Below are positions 44,952 to 54,778 of a stretch of 64,000 nt of DNA, one piece after another; position 1 is the first letter of the stretch, and every line of letters begins with the position of its first letter. Made by a program: the position numbers and the translations under genes. Under the pieces are notes generated by a model. That model was given only the letters and a program-made list of their open reading frames with translations, searched no databases and was not told where the DNA came from. The DNA comes from Sphingomonas panacisoli (GTDB lineage: Bacteria > Pseudomonadota > Alphaproteobacteria > Sphingomonadales > Sphingomonadaceae). The stretch spans positions 620,001 through 684,000 of the forward strand of contig NZ_CP042306.1 in NCBI RefSeq assembly GCF_007859635.1, read 5' to 3'.

Positions 44952-45719
44952 CTAGGATAGGGGAATCCGCACCGAAATTCCCGCCGCCGCCAGCGCGCGA
45001 TGCGCGTCGGCGATGCTCGCTTCGCCGAAATGGAAAATGCTGGCGGCGAGCACAGCGCTGGCATGGCCGTCGCGGATACCGGTGACCAGATCGTCGAGCC
45101 CACCGACGCCGCCTGACGCGATCACCGGCACGCTCACCCGGTCGGCGATCGTGCGGATCAGGTCTATGTCGTAACCGTCGCGCGTGCCGTCGCGGTCCAT
45201 GCTGGTGATCAGCAATTCACCAGCGCCGAGTTCGGCGAGCCGCAGCGCGTGCGCGACCGCGTCGATCCCGGTCGGCTTGCGGCCGCCGTGCGTGAATACT
45301 TCCCAGCCGCTCTCGACCCGCCGCGCATCGACCGAGGCGACGACGCACTGGCTGCCGAACCGCTCGGCCATCTCGCTGACAAGTTCGGGCCGCGCGACCG
45401 CTGCGGAATTGACCGCCACCTTGTCCGCGCCCGCCAGCAGCAACGCGCGCGCATCCTCGACCGACCGCACCCCGCCGCCGACCGTCAGCGGCATGAAGCA
45501 GACCTCGGCGGTCCGCCGCACCACGTCCAGAATCGTACCACGCGCCTCATGGCTGGCCGTGATGTCGAGGAAGCAGAGTTCGTCCGCGCCCGCCGCGTCA
45601 TAGGCCTGCGCTTGCTCGACCGGATCGCCGGCGTCGCGCAGATCGACGAAGTTGACCCCCTTCACAACGCGCCCGTTCGCCACATCGAGGCACGGGATCA
45701 CACGTGCGCGGACGGTCAC
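44952..45719 (-). CDS. hisF: Imidazole glycerol phosphate synthase subunit HisF
   Basis: 255 residues from a GTG at 45719 that overlaps the hisA stop (GTGA). It is the cyclase half of the HisH-HisF complex. The (beta-alpha)8 barrel shows [18 protein letters not shown] (catalytic Asp11 region), [30 protein letters not shown] (second catalytic Asp) and [13 protein letters not shown] phosphate loops. Confidence 0.98.
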   Translation of the reverse strand: MTVRARVIPCLDVANGRVVKGVNFVDLRDAGDPVEQAQAYDAAGADELCFLDITASHEARGTILDVVRRTAEVCFMPLTVGGGVRSVEDARALLLAGADKVAVNSAAVARPELVSEMAERFGSQCVVASVDARRVESGWEVFTHGGRKPTGIDAVAHALRLAELGAGELLITSMDRDGTRDGYDIDLIRTIADRVSVPVIASGGVGGLDDLVTGIRDGHASAVLAASIFHFGEASIADAHRALAAAGISVRIPLS

Positions 45720-46453
45720 GCGCCGGCTTCCGCCACCGCGATCGCCGTCGCGAGGTCCAGGCGCCCATCATAGAGCGCGCGGCCGGTGATGACCCCCTCG
45801 ATCCCGTCGCGAGCGTAGAGCGCGAGCATGTGGATGTCGCCGATCCCGCTCACCCCGCCGCTGGCGATCACCGGAATATCGACCGCGCGGGCCAGATCGA
45901 CCGTCGCTTGCACGTTGCAGCCCTTCAGCAGCCCGTCGCGCCCGACATCGGTGAACAGCAGCGACGCTACCCCGGCATCCTCGAACCGGCGCGCCATGTC
46001 TTCGACCGCGACGTCGGACACATCGGCCCAGCCGCGCGTCGCGACCATGCCGTCCTTCGCATCGACAGCAACGACGATCCCGCCGGGAAAATCGCGTGCC
46101 GCCTCGCGGACGAGATCGGGGTTTTCGAGCGCTGCGGTGCCGATCACCAGCCGCGCGACGCCGGCGTCGAACCAGCCATCGATCGCCGCGCGGTCGCGAA
46201 TGCCGCCGCCCAGCTGGACGTGGCCGGGGAATGCCTCGACCACGGCGCGCACCACGTCGCCGTTGACCGATCGCCCAGCGAACGCGCCGTCGAGATCGAC
46301 CATGTGGAGATGTTGCGCGCCGTCCTCGGCGAAGGCCATCGCCTGCGCGACCGGGTCGTTGCCGTAAATCGTCGCGCTGTCCATGTCGCCTTCGGACAAG
46401 CGCACGACATTGCCGCCCTTCAAGTCGATCGCGGGAAAGACGATCAGGGTCAC
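45716..46453 (-). CDS. hisA: Phosphoribosylformimino-5-aminoimidazole carboxamide ribotide isomerase
   Basis: 245 residues from a GTG at 46453 (GTGA overlap with the hisH stop); an in-frame ATG at 46462 would add three residues. The barrel has the catalytic Asp in [30 protein letters not shown], and the second Asp in [15 protein letters not shown]. It interconverts ProFAR and PRFAR, the substrate of HisF. Coupled to both neighbours by four-base overlaps. Confidence 0.98.
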   Translation of the reverse strand: MTLIVFPAIDLKGGNVVRLSEGDMDSATIYGNDPVAQAMAFAEDGAQHLHMVDLDGAFAGRSVNGDVVRAVVEAFPGHVQLGGGIRDRAAIDGWFDAGVARLVIGTAALENPDLVREAARDFPGGIVVAVDAKDGMVATRGWADVSDVAVEDMARRFEDAGVASLLFTDVGRDGLLKGCNVQATVDLARAVDIPVIASGGVSGIGDIHMLALYARDGIEGVITGRALYDGRLDLATAIAVAEAGA

Positions 46454-47055
46454 GGCCGCCATTCCAGGAAACGGGCGAGCAGATCGAGGCCGTAGCGCTG
46501 GCTCTTCTCGGGGTGGAACTGCACGCCCGCCAGATTGTCGCGCGCGATCGCCGCGACGACCGGGCCGGCATGGTCGGTGGTCGCGACTACGTCGTCGCCT
46601 TCGAACGCGAAGGAGTGGAGGAAATAGGCTTCGCCGGGTTCGATCAGCGGATGCGGGGCGGTGGGCCGGACGTCGTTCCACCCCATATGCGGGACCTTTG
46701 CGGCGGGATCGCTCGGCATGAGGTGGCGCACGCGCCCCGAAACCCAGCCGAGCCCGGGGTGCTCGCCCATTTCCTCGCCGGCATCGGCCATCAATTGCAT
46801 CCCGACGCAAATGCCGAGGAACGGCGCGCCTTCGCGCCGCACGCGCTGTTCCAGCGCATCGACCATGCCATCCACTTTACGCAACGCCGCGGCGCAAGCC
46901 CCAAACGCCCCGACACCCGGCAGCACGATACGGTCGGCCTTCGCCACCACATCGGGATCGTCGGTCACCGCGACGTCTTGCGCACCCGCCGCCTTCAGCG
47001 CGTTCGCGACGGAATGTAGGTTGCCGGCGCCGTAATCGATCACCGCGAGAGTCAA
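46450..47055 (-). CDS. hisH: Imidazole glycerol phosphate synthase glutaminase subunit HisH, TTG start
   Basis: 201 residues from a TTG at 47055 that overlaps the hisB stop (TTGA). No ATG or GTG lies near the start of the domain ([19 protein letters not shown]). The glutaminase triad is the Cys of [11 protein letters not shown] and the His and Glu of VQFHPEKSQ. It supplies ammonia to HisF. Confidence 0.97.
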   Translation of the reverse strand: MTLAVIDYGAGNLHSVANALKAAGAQDVAVTDDPDVVAKADRIVLPGVGAFGACAAALRKVDGMVDALEQRVRREGAPFLGICVGMQLMADAGEEMGEHPGLGWVSGRVRHLMPSDPAAKVPHMGWNDVRPTAPHPLIEPGEAYFLHSFAFEGDDVVATTDHAGPVVAAIARDNLAGVQFHPEKSQRYGLDLLARFLEWRP

Positions 47056-47639
47056 AGCGTCCCCTTGGTGCTCGGAATCACCCCGGCCTTGCGCGGATCG
47101 ATCTCGACCGCTTCGCGCAGCGCGCGCGCCAGCCCCTTGAACGCCGCCTCGGCGATGTGGTGGTTGTTCGACCCGTACAGTGTTTCCACGTGCAGAGTCA
47201 GGCCGGCAGTCTGCGCGAACGAGTGGAAGAAATGCTCGAACATTTCGGTGTCCATCTCGCCGAGCCTTTTCTGCGAGAATTCGGTCTTCCACACCAGGAA
47301 CGGCCGCCCCGAAATGTCGAGCGCGACGCGAGTCAACGTCTCGTCCATCGGCGACAATGCGTCGGCATAGCGGCGGATCCCGCGTTTTTCGCCCAGCGCC
47401 TTAGCGACAGCCTCGCCGATCGCGAGCCCGGTATCCTCGACTGTGTGATGCTGATCGATATGCAGGTCGCCGACCGTCTTTACGGTCAGGTCGATCAGCG
47501 AATGGCGGGAGAGCTGTTCGAGCATGTGATCGAAGAACCCGATCCCGGTCGATATGTCATACGCGCCCGTCCCGTCCAGGTTGACGGTGACGTCGATGCT
47601 CGTCTCGCTCGTCTTGCGGCTGATCGTCGCGGTGCGCAT
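47052..47639 (-). CDS. hisB: Imidazoleglycerol-phosphate dehydratase
   Basis: 195 residues from the ATG at 47639, monofunctional (no N-terminal histidinol phosphatase). The manganese-binding His motifs are [34 protein letters not shown] and [17 protein letters not shown]. It heads the hisB-H-A-F run and is divergent from sspB with 71 bases between starts. No histidine leader peptide is seen in that gap. Confidence 0.98.
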   Translation of the reverse strand: MRTATISRKTSETSIDVTVNLDGTGAYDISTGIGFFDHMLEQLSRHSLIDLTVKTVGDLHIDQHHTVEDTGLAIGEAVAKALGEKRGIRRYADALSPMDETLTRVALDISGRPFLVWKTEFSQKRLGEMDTEMFEHFFHSFAQTAGLTLHVETLYGSNNHHIAEAAFKGLARALREAVEIDPRKAGVIPSTKGTL

Positions 47640-47710
47640 CGCGCCCCCATATGAGTGTGTTAGTCGCCATGCAATCTTGACCCCGCCTTCGCATCGGTTA
47701 CCCAAGGCGC

Positions 47711-48187
47711 ATGAGCGACGGACTGCCCGACAGCCTGATTCCCTATGACGAGATCGTCCAGGAAGCGTTGCGCGCGGTCGTGGGCCGCGTGCTTGGCTCC
47801 GTCGCGGCGGGTGGCGGCTTGCCCGGCGAGCATCATTTCTACATCACCTTCAAGACCCAGGCGCCCGGCGTGGACATCCCTGCGCGGTTGATCGAGCGGT
47901 TTCCGGACGAGATGACGATCGTCCTGCAGAACCGATATTGGGACCTGACGGTCGACGACGAGCGCTTTTCGGTGGGCTTGAGTTTCAACCAGGTGCCGTC
48001 AAAGCTCGACATTCCCTATTCGGCGATCACCGGGTTTCACGACCCGGCGGTAAACTTCGAACTGCGTTTCCAGGCGCAGGAAGAACCCGAAGGTCCGGAA
48101 CCGCACGACGAGGCGGAGAACGACGCGGTCGAGCGGGTCGATGACGGCTCGAATGTCGTGAGCGTGGATTTCAAGCGGAAAAAGTGA
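47711..48187 (+). CDS. sspB: SspB, ClpXP adaptor (alphaproteobacterial type)
   Basis: 158 residues. It tethers ssrA-tagged substrates to ClpXP. The substrate-binding domain (about 1-115) has [33 protein letters not shown] and [20 protein letters not shown]. An acidic linker (about 120-145) leads to the ClpX-binding C-terminal peptide [10 protein letters not shown]. It stands alone, divergent from hisB. Confidence 0.94.
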   Translation: MSDGLPDSLIPYDEIVQEALRAVVGRVLGSVAAGGGLPGEHHFYITFKTQAPGVDIPARLIERFPDEMTIVLQNRYWDLTVDDERFSVGLSFNQVPSKLDIPYSAITGFHDPAVNFELRFQAQEEPEGPEPHDEAENDAVERVDDGSNVVSVDFKRKK

Positions 48188-48193
48188 CCCCGT

Positions 48194-48295
48194 CGTCATC
48201 CTGAACTTGTTTCAGGATCCATGCGAGCCGACATCCACCAGCGAAACGCTTGAGGCGCGCGACGCACATGGATGCGGAAGCGAGTTCAGCATGAC
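48194..48295. repeat. Palindromic (REP-like) element between sspB and fumC
   Basis: Arms CGTCATCCTGAACTTGTTTC... and the inverse ending GAGTTCAGCATGACG; CCATG/CATGG pairs continue inward. The right arm runs to within one base of the ribosome site of fumC and includes an ATG (48291) in the fumC frame. Confidence 0.78.
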
Positions 48296-48305
48296 GGAGG
48301 TAGGA

Positions 48306-49699
48306 TTGGCCGCTGAAACCCGCACCGAAACCGACTCGCTCGGTCCGATCGACGTCCCCGCTGCTGCGTATTGGGGAGCCCAAACCCAACGTTCGATCGA
48401 GAACTTTCCGTTCCCCGTGACCGAACGCATGCCGATCGCGATCGTCCATGCGCTCGCACTGGTGAAGCAGGCGGCGGCGCGGGTGAACCGGCGCTATGGC
48501 CTTCCCACCGAAATCGCCGACGCGATCGAGGCCGCCGCCGCGGAGATCGTGTCGGGCAAGCTCGACGACCAGTTCCCGCTCGTCATCTGGCAGACAGGTA
48601 GCGGCACGCAGTCGAACATGAACGTCAACGAGGTGATCGCCGGCCGCGCCAACGAAATGCTGACCGGCACGCGCGGCGGCAAGACGCCGGTGCACCCCAA
48701 TGATCACGTCAACATGAGCCAGTCGTCCAACGACAGCTTTCCGACCGCGCTGCACATCGCGGCGTCGCTGGCGGTTACCAAGCGGCTGTTCCCGGCGCTC
48801 GACCGGCTGAAGGACGCACTGCAAGCCAAGTCCAAGGCGTGGGACGATATCGTCAAGATCGGTCGCACGCATCTGCAGGACGCGACTCCGCTGACGCTGG
48901 GACAGGAGTTTTCGGGCTACGCGAACCAGGTCTATCGTTGCGGGCGGCGGATCGAGCCGGGGATCGTCAACGGCACCAACCGGCTGGCGCAGGGGGAACT
49001 GCGGTCGGCACCGGATTGAACGCGCCGGCAGGATTCGCGGGCAAGTTCTGTGCGGCGCTGGTGGAAATCACCGGGCATCCATTTGTGCCGGCAGAAAATG
49101 CGTTCGAAGCACTCGCATCGAACGATCCGCTGGTACACTTGTCGGGCACGCTCAATACGCTCGCGGTCGCGCTGACCAAGATCGCCAACGACATCCGCTT
49201 GCTCGGCTCGGGTCCCCGCTCCGGGATCGGCGAGCTTGTGCTGCCCGCCAACGAGCCGGGCAGCTCGATCATGCCGGGCAAGGTCAACCCGACCCAGTGC
49301 GAGATGCTGACGATGGTCGCGGGCCAGGTGATCGGCAACCATCAGGCGGTGACGGTGGGCGGGTTGCAGGGGCATCTCGAGCTCAACGTGTTCAAGCCGA
49401 TGATCGGTGCCGCCGTGCTGCGCTCGATCGACCTGCTCGCGGTGGGCATGGAGAGTTTCGCGGAGCGCTGCGTCGAAGGCCTCGAACCCGACCGCCGCCG
49501 GATCGCCGAACTGGTCGATCGCTCGCTGATGCTCGTCACCGCGCTGGCGCCGGAGATCGGCTACGACAACGCGGCGAAAATCGCCAAGCACGCGCATGAG
49601 CAGGGGATGACGCTGAAAGAGGCCGGCCTCGACCTCGACCTCGTCGATGAAGCCACCTTCGACCGCGTCGTCCGGCCGGAGGATATGGTCGGACGCTAG
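48306..49699 (+). pseudogene. fumC: Class II fumarate hydratase, frame broken at 48992-48996
   Basis: With one G restored the gene gives about 464 residues. The preferred start is the TTG at 48306, five bases after GGAGG and outside the palindrome; an ATG at 48291 lies in the repeat arm. First frame: [49 protein letters not shown]. Second frame resumes at [18 protein letters not shown], then the fumarase signature [15 protein letters not shown]. The break is a run of five G where six would read [10 protein letters not shown]. As fumarase is central to the TCA cycle, a sequencing deletion is more likely than a true pseudogene. Confidence 0.93.
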
Positions 49700-50022
49700 T
49701 CGGCGGTCACGAGATACGCGTCGAGACGGTCGAACGGCCGCCGCCGGTCGCTGCGGCGGTCGTCGACCCAATGCTCGACCAGCCGCATCGCGACGGGATC
49801 GATCACACAAGTGCGGACCCGACCTTCCTTATGCGACCGCACCAAGCCGGCGGTTTCGAGCACGGTGAGGTGCTGCATCACCGCCGGCAGCGACATGGCG
49901 AAGGGTGCGGCGATAGCGCTGACCGACATTGGCCGCTCGACGAGTCGCTCGACGATCGCCCGCCGCGTTGGGTCGGCGAGCGCCTGAAAGACACGGTCGA
50001 GCAGGTCCGATTCGCTAAGCAT
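49696..50022 (-). CDS. ArsR-family transcriptional regulator
   Basis: 108 residues. A single winged helix: [20 protein letters not shown], recognition helix [19 protein letters not shown] and wing [13 protein letters not shown]. No metal-binding CxC motif, so it belongs to the SdpR-like, non-metal branch. Its regulon is unknown; the usual downstream SRPBCC gene is absent. It ends four bases into the convergent fumC. Confidence 0.9.
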   Translation of the reverse strand: MLSESDLLDRVFQALADPTRRAIVERLVERPMSVSAIAAPFAMSLPAVMQHLTVLETAGLVRSHKEGRVRTCVIDPVAMRLVEHWVDDRRSDRRRPFDRLDAYLVTAD

Positions 50023-50106
50023 ATGCTTTACTATTGCGGCGCGGTCGATTTGCGAAGGAACCTTGATCGTGCGGCGCGGTTTGATCGCGAAAGCGAAAGG
50101 ACCAGC

Positions 50107-50328
50107 ATGAAATTCAGCACGATCCTGGGCGCGGCAATCGGCAGCGCGATCGACGGCAGCGAGGGCGATGATTCGACCATCGACGGCGCGGTCATCGGCG
50201 CAGCGACGGCGGCGGTGGTGCGCGTCGCGGTACCGCTGGCGATCACGTTCGCGACCGGCTGGCTGGTGCTGCGCGGGATCGGCAAGGCGCGCGACGCGGT
50301 ATTCGGACCCAAGCCCGCGATCGAATAG
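50107..50328 (+). CDS. Small single-span membrane protein
   Basis: 73 residues from the ATG at 50107. An Asp/Glu-containing N-terminal stretch (SAIDGSEGDDSTIDGAV) leads into a hydrophobic helix (about 34-57) and a basic C-terminus (GKARDAVFGPKP). No family recognised. It is divergent from the ArsR gene with 84 bases between, so it is a possible target, which is inference from position only. Confidence 0.6.
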   Translation: MKFSTILGAAIGSAIDGSEGDDSTIDGAVIGAATAAVVRVAVPLAITFATGWLVLRGIGKARDAVFGPKPAIE

Positions 50329-50376
50329 CGCGCGACTCGCCTTGACGCGGGGTGACCGCCCACGCCAAAGGCGCGC

Positions 50377-51036
50377 ATGGCCGACCACCGATCGTCGCAA
50401 CCCAAGAGCTTCAAGCGTCGCGGCTTGATGTTCGTGCTCTCGTCGCCATCGGGCGCGGGCAAATCGACGATCGCCAGACGGCTGCTCAAGGAAGAGCGCA
50501 ACAAGCTGAAGATGTCGGTGTCCTACACCACCCGTCCGATCCGCGACGGTGAGGTCGATGGCAAGGACTATCATTTCGTCGACACCGCGACGTTCCGCCA
50601 GATGGTCGAGGACGACCAGTTCCTCGAATGGGCGCGCGTGATGGGCGACAATCGCTACGGCACCCCGCGCGAGACGGTGTTCAAGGACCTGGAGCACGGT
50701 CGCGACATTCTGTTCGACATCGACTGGCAGGGTGCGCAGCAATTGTTTCAGCTGGCCGGCGGCGACGTGGTGCGCGTGTTCATCCTGCCGCCGGGGCTCA
50801 AGACCTTGCGCGAACGGCTGGAAAAGCGCGCGACCGACACCCAGGAAGTGATCGACAACCGCATGGACCGCGCGCTGGGTGAAGTCAGCCACTGGGACGG
50901 ATACGACTACGTCCTGGTCAACGACGACCTCGACGATTGCTACGAGTGCGTCCAGACGATCCTGACCGCCGAACGCCTCAAACGGTCACGCCAGCGCGGG
51001 ATGATCGGCTTCATCCGCCGCTTGCCGGAGTTGTAG
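50377..51036 (+). CDS. gmk: Guanylate kinase
   Basis: 219 residues. P-loop SSPSGAGKST near 22-31; GMP-binding SVSYTTRPIRDGEVDGKDYHFV and NRYGTP; the lid region follows. It phosphorylates GMP to GDP. Its last 51 bases overlap the 3' end of the convergent ATP12 gene. Confidence 0.97.
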   Translation: MADHRSSQPKSFKRRGLMFVLSSPSGAGKSTIARRLLKEERNKLKMSVSYTTRPIRDGEVDGKDYHFVDTATFRQMVEDDQFLEWARVMGDNRYGTPRETVFKDLEHGRDILFDIDWQGAQQLFQLAGGDVVRVFILPPGLKTLRERLEKRATDTQEVIDNRMDRALGEVSHWDGYDYVLVNDDLDDCYECVQTILTAERLKRSRQRGMIGFIRRLPEL

Positions 51037-51702
51037 TAGGCGCACGGCCGCATCGAATTCGGCGCGATGCGCCGCGCGCGTTTGCGCAGCCAAGGAATCC
51101 TCGCCCCACTGCTCGGCCTGCCAGTCTTCGTCGAGATTGGCGGCGGACCAGATCGCGTCGGCGTCCATCGCATGCTCGATCAAGGCAAGCCCGAGCACCA
51201 GCGAGCCGGTGATCGTGACGACCGGCGACAAAGCGGCGAGTTCGAACGCGTCGCGCACGGCGACCGCGACCGCCAGCCGCTCGATCGTCGCATCGGGCTG
51301 CGGCCGGTGCATCACGCCGGTCGCGATATCGAAATGCACGTCGTAGCGTTGCGTCGCCCAGGCGAGCGGCGGATCCCACGCTGCGGCCTGTCGCGCGGCT
51401 AGATCCGGCGGCGAGTCGGCGCGGTAGCAGAGCAGATCGCTTTCGGCATAAGCGGCGATGTTGGCCGCGAAGACCGCAGGGTCGGCGGCGACGCGTTCGA
51501 TCGCTGCATTGGCGAGGCCGGTCAGCGGCATGGCGCGCGGGTCGATATCGCCCGCGACCGCCCGCCATTCGTCGGCGACCGCCGCGGCCATCGCATCGGT
51601 CGGCAGCACGAGCGGCAAGCGGCCGGGCGTGCGCACCGGCTTGCCGTCGAGCCGCACCCCGCGCTCGGCGTCGACCGATACCTCCGTCCAGAACCGCTTC
51701 AT
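50986..51702 (-). CDS. ATP12-family F1-ATPase assembly chaperone
   Basis: 238 residues. Conserved pieces are RFWTEVSVDAERGVRLDGKP, RTPGRLPLVLPT, VADEWRAV and the C-terminal AAHRAEFDAAVRLLQL. ATP12 binds the F1 alpha subunit during assembly in mitochondria, and alphaproteobacterial homologues are widespread. It is last in a chain with a small membrane protein, a HAD phosphatase, a PaiB-like protein and a pseudouridine synthase, each overlapping the next. Confidence 0.92.
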   Translation of the reverse strand: MKRFWTEVSVDAERGVRLDGKPVRTPGRLPLVLPTDAMAAAVADEWRAVAGDIDPRAMPLTGLANAAIERVAADPAVFAANIAAYAESDLLCYRADSPPDLAARQAAAWDPPLAWATQRYDVHFDIATGVMHRPQPDATIERLAVAVAVRDAFELAALSPVVTITGSLVLGLALIEHAMDADAIWSAANLDEDWQAEQWGEDSLAAQTRAAHRAEFDAAVRLLQLRQAADEADHPALA

Positions 51703-51962
51703 TTGGGTAGTTTGGGCGGCCGCCGCCGGTTGGTCTGGACATTCCCCGGCGTCGCCCAGCGATGCGCCAGCGCGGCGGGAATGGTCCACGACATGTAGAT
51801 CGACGACAGCACGATCGCTCCGCCGAGCAGCTTGAGCGGAAACTGTTCGAACCGTCCGATCAGCACGATCCCGAACACCGCGCCGGCGATCCCCGCCAGC
51901 CGCGCGGCACCGATCAGGAGGAAGCGGTTGCGCGATTGCGCGGGTGTCGGCTCGTCGGTCAT
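51699..51962 (-). CDS. Small membrane protein next to ATP12
   Basis: 87 residues from the ATG at 51962 (a second in-frame ATG at 51965). Two hydrophobic helices (about 15-37 and 44-66) with a basic tail. It overlaps ATP12 by four bases (ATGA) and starts at the stop of the HAD gene. No named family is recognised. The overlap suggests co-translation. Confidence 0.65.
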   Translation of the reverse strand: MTDEPTPAQSRNRFLLIGAARLAGIAGAVFGIVLIGRFEQFPLKLLGGAIVLSSIYMSWTIPAALAHRWATPGNVQTNRRRPPKLPK

Positions 51963-52618
51963 CACAGCTCCAGATGATGCGGCAGGTCGGCGACCGCAAG
52001 CGCCACGCCGTGTGCGCCCGCCGCGGTCAGTTCGTCGGGCTCGTGATAGCCCCAGCCGACGCCGATCGCGCGTACCCCCGCATTGACCGCCATCATGACG
52101 TCATAGGTGGTATCGCCGATCATCGCGGTGCGCGCCGGATCGGCGCCGGCCTCGGCGATGGCGGCCGCGATCATCGACGGGTGCGGCTTGGACGGGTGGC
52201 GGTCGGCGGTCTGGAGCGTGACGAAATGATGCGCGAGGCCGTGCGTCGCCAGCACGCGGTCGAGGCCGCGGTCGGACTTGCCGGTCGCCACGCCGAGGAG
52301 CCAGCCGTCACGGGCCAGGCGCTCGACCAGACTGCCGATGCCGTCGAACAACGGTTCTTCGTCGAGCATCCCGCTCGCGCGCATGGCGACGAACTTGTCC
52401 TTGTAGCCTTGCGCAAGAATGCGGTGATCTGCGTCTGCGGCTTCGGGCAACAGCGCCTGCATCGCCTCGACCAGGCTCAGTCCGACGATTCGCCGGATCG
52501 CATCGCGCGGCGGCACCGCGACGCGCGCCTCGACGAACGCCTCCTCGACCGCGCGGCAGATGTTCGCTTGGCTATCGACCAGCGTTCCGTCGCAGTCGAA
52601 GATCACCAGGCGGCTCAC
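51962..52618 (-). CDS. HAD-family phosphatase (phosphoglycolate phosphatase-like)
   Basis: 218 residues from a GTG at 52618. HAD motif I is FDCDGTLVDS (nucleophile Asp8), motif II is GVATGKS, motif III is the Lys of KPHP and motif IV is GDTTYDVMMA. The helical cap is of the Gph type. It probably dephosphorylates a small metabolite such as 2-phosphoglycolate; substrate not proven. GTGA overlap with the upstream PaiB-like gene. Confidence 0.88.
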   Translation of the reverse strand: MSRLVIFDCDGTLVDSQANICRAVEEAFVEARVAVPPRDAIRRIVGLSLVEAMQALLPEAADADHRILAQGYKDKFVAMRASGMLDEEPLFDGIGSLVERLARDGWLLGVATGKSDRGLDRVLATHGLAHHFVTLQTADRHPSKPHPSMIAAAIAEAGADPARTAMIGDTTYDVMMAVNAGVRAIGVGWGYHEPDELTAAGAHGVALAVADLPHHLEL

Positions 52619-53214
52619 GCGTTGCGCATCCAATGGGCGATGCCGCGCCGGCCCGACGCTGCCGCGCCGTCGGCGGCGGCGAGGCGCGCAGCCTCGGGTT
52701 TGTTCTGCCCGAGCTTCAGCGTGCCGCGCCACCCGGCGATTTCGAGGCGGAACCCGACGATCGAATTGGTCATCTTGCCGAATAGCTTGGAATCCATCTT
52801 ATCGCGCATCCAAGGCGTTTTGGGCGCGAGCTTGGCCTCCTGTTCGGCGGACAATCGGTCGAGTTGCGCGACCAGGTCGTCGTCGCTCATCCGCCGCATT
52901 GTACCTTCCAGCTCGACCGCGACATAGTTCCAGGTCGGGACTTGGTCTGGGCCGAGGCCGTACCAATCAGGGCTGATGTAACCATCCGGACCGAGCGCGG
53001 TGAACAGGCCCGTCGCGCCGTCGAGGTGCCGCGCGATGCCGTTGCCCCGCGCGACATGCAGGCCCAGCGTATCCTCGTCGAGCCACACCACCGGCACCTG
53101 TGCCACGCGAGGGCCGTCGGGCGTCGCGGCGAACAGTTGGCCAAAGCCGAGTTCGGCGACCAGCGCGCGCATCGCGGCGCGGTCTTCCCAGCGGAACGCG
53201 GCGTTGGGGTGCAT
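52615..53214 (-). CDS. PaiB-family FMN-binding protein
   Basis: 199 residues. Family marks are FGQLFAATPDGPRVAQVPVV at the start, HVARGNG, GPDGYISPDWYG and VPTWNYVAVELEG, then the PWMRDKMD...IVGFRLEI segment. Named after Bacillus PaiB, but the fold is an FMN-binding split barrel and the role in proteobacteria is not known. Its ATG would overlap the pseudouridine synthase stop (TGATG) once that gene is frame-corrected. Confidence 0.88.
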   Translation of the reverse strand: MHPNAAFRWEDRAAMRALVAELGFGQLFAATPDGPRVAQVPVVWLDEDTLGLHVARGNGIARHLDGATGLFTALGPDGYISPDWYGLGPDQVPTWNYVAVELEGTMRRMSDDDLVAQLDRLSAEQEAKLAPKTPWMRDKMDSKLFGKMTNSIVGFRLEIAGWRGTLKLGQNKPEAARLAAADGAAASGRRGIAHWMRNA

Positions 53215-54364
53215 CAGCGCTTCTTCGGGCTGGGCTTTTTCGCGCCCGGCTTCTTGCCCTTGGCCGCGCCCCGCCGGGGGCTTCGACCGCGCCGCGATTG
53301 CGCCGCTCGCCCTTGCGCTCCTTGCGCACGGTCTTGGCGTGCTGCTTCGCTCGCGTCTTCTGCTCGGCCTTGGTCGGCGGTGCGGGCTCGTCCATCGGCA
53401 TCATGTTGCCCAGCATCTGGTCGAACCCGAGCTGCGCCAGGCTTTCGGCGAAATGTTGCGGCAGTTCGGCTTCGACGTCGATCTTGCCGCCGTCGGGATG
53501 ATCGACCGCGATGCGGCGCGAGTGGAGGTGCATCTTGCGGCTGATCCCGCCGGTCAGGAACGCCGCCGGACCGCCATACTTCCCGTCGCCGACGATCGGA
53601 TGGCCGATCGCCGCCATGTGGACGCGGAGCTGATGCGTGCGCCCGGTATAGGGGGTCAGCTCGACCCAGGCGGTCGAATTGCCCGCTCGCTCGATCACGC
53701 GATAGCGGCTGCGCGAGGGCATCCCTTCGGCCTCATCGACATGCATCTTCTCGCCGCCGGTCCCGGGCTGCTTGGCGAGCGGCAGGTCGATCATGCCGTC
53801 CTCGATCGACGGCACGCCGACGATCAGCGCCCAATAGACCTTCTTTGCGCTGCGCCCCGAAAAGGTCTTGGCGAAGAACGCCGCCGCGCGGGCGGTGCGG
53901 GCCACCAGCAGCGCGCCCGACGTATCCTTGTCGAGCCGGTGGACCAGCTTGGGCCGCCCCTCATTGTCGTATTGCAGCGCGTCGAGCAGGCCATCGACAT
54001 GCGCGACCGTCTTGGTACCGCCCTGCGTCGCGAGCCCCGGCGGCTTGTTGAGCACGAACGCCTGCGCATCCTGATGGATCACCATGTCGCGGGCGAAGGC
54101 GATTTCGTCGTCCGACAGCGGCGGGCGCTCGCGTTTGGGCTTGCCCGCGACCTGCACCGGCTCGGGCGGCGGCACGCGGAGCGTCTGGCCGGCGGCGATG
54201 CGGTCGCCCGGCGTCGCGCGCGCGCCGTCCACGCGCAGTTGCCCGGTGCGCGCCCATTTGGCGACCGTGGTGAAGCTGGTGTCGGGCAGATGCCGCTTAA
54301 ACCAACGGTCGAGCCGAATGCCGTCGTCGTCGGGGGCGACGGTGAAGGTGCGGATGTCGCTCAT
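53214..54364 (-). CDS. RluC/RluA-family 23S rRNA pseudouridine synthase, C-terminal frame in doubt
   Basis: About 383 residues after correction. N-terminal S4 domain (IRLDRWFKRHL...VDGARATPGDRI), catalytic region with the essential Asp in VHRLDKDTSG, then ELTPYTGRTHQLRVHM and the HSRRIAVDHP ending. The catalytic part is unaffected. As read, the frame continues into the PaiB gene to 52967 as an Arg-rich stretch. Adding one base at the G4 or G5 runs near 53269-53280 instead gives a tail of KGKKPGAKKPSPKKR ending at 53214, with a TGATG overlap to the next gene; this is the likelier end. Confidence 0.88.
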
Positions 54365-54732
54365 GCCACGGCCCTGACGAGATAGAGTCCGGCGAACAAG
54401 GCAAGCACGGCGCCGATGACCGACGCCAGGGCATAGGTCAGCGCCATTCCCCAGTCGCCACGCTCGATCATCGTCACGGCATCCAGCGCGAAGGCGGAGA
54501 AGGTGGTGTAGCCGCCGAGGATACCGACGCCGAAGAACAACCGCGCCTGCTCGCTGCTGCCGGTGCGGGCGAGGATGCCGACCAAGACGCCCATGAAGAA
54601 CCCGCCGACCAGGTTCACCGCCAACGTGCCGTAAGGATAGGTCGGCCCGAGCAAGCGCGCGGCCAGCACGCCGGTGGCGTAGCGCCCGACGCTGCCGATG
54701 GCGCCGCCGATCAGGACAAGGAGATAGTTCAT
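54361..54732 (-). CDS. crcB: Fluoride channel CrcB/FluC
   Basis: 123 residues, four helices. Conserved elements are GGAIGSVGRYATG at the start, YGTLAVNLVGGFFMG and GILGGYTTFSAFALD, the pore-lining TTFS stretch. Dual-topology dimers expel fluoride. The start is the ATG at 54732; the stop overlaps the pseudouridine synthase ATG (ATGA). No fluoride riboswitch was recognised upstream. Confidence 0.95.
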   Translation of the reverse strand: MNYLLVLIGGAIGSVGRYATGVLAARLLGPTYPYGTLAVNLVGGFFMGVLVGILARTGSSEQARLFFGVGILGGYTTFSAFALDAVTMIERGDWGMALTYALASVIGAVLALFAGLYLVRAVA

Positions 54733-54778
54733 CGCCCGCGCTGTAGCGGGAGCGGCGTCGCTAAACAAACGGCTGGTT

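Noticed and set aside
47640..47710. Histidine leader peptide upstream of hisB
   Set aside because: The 71-base gap has no ORF with consecutive His codons.
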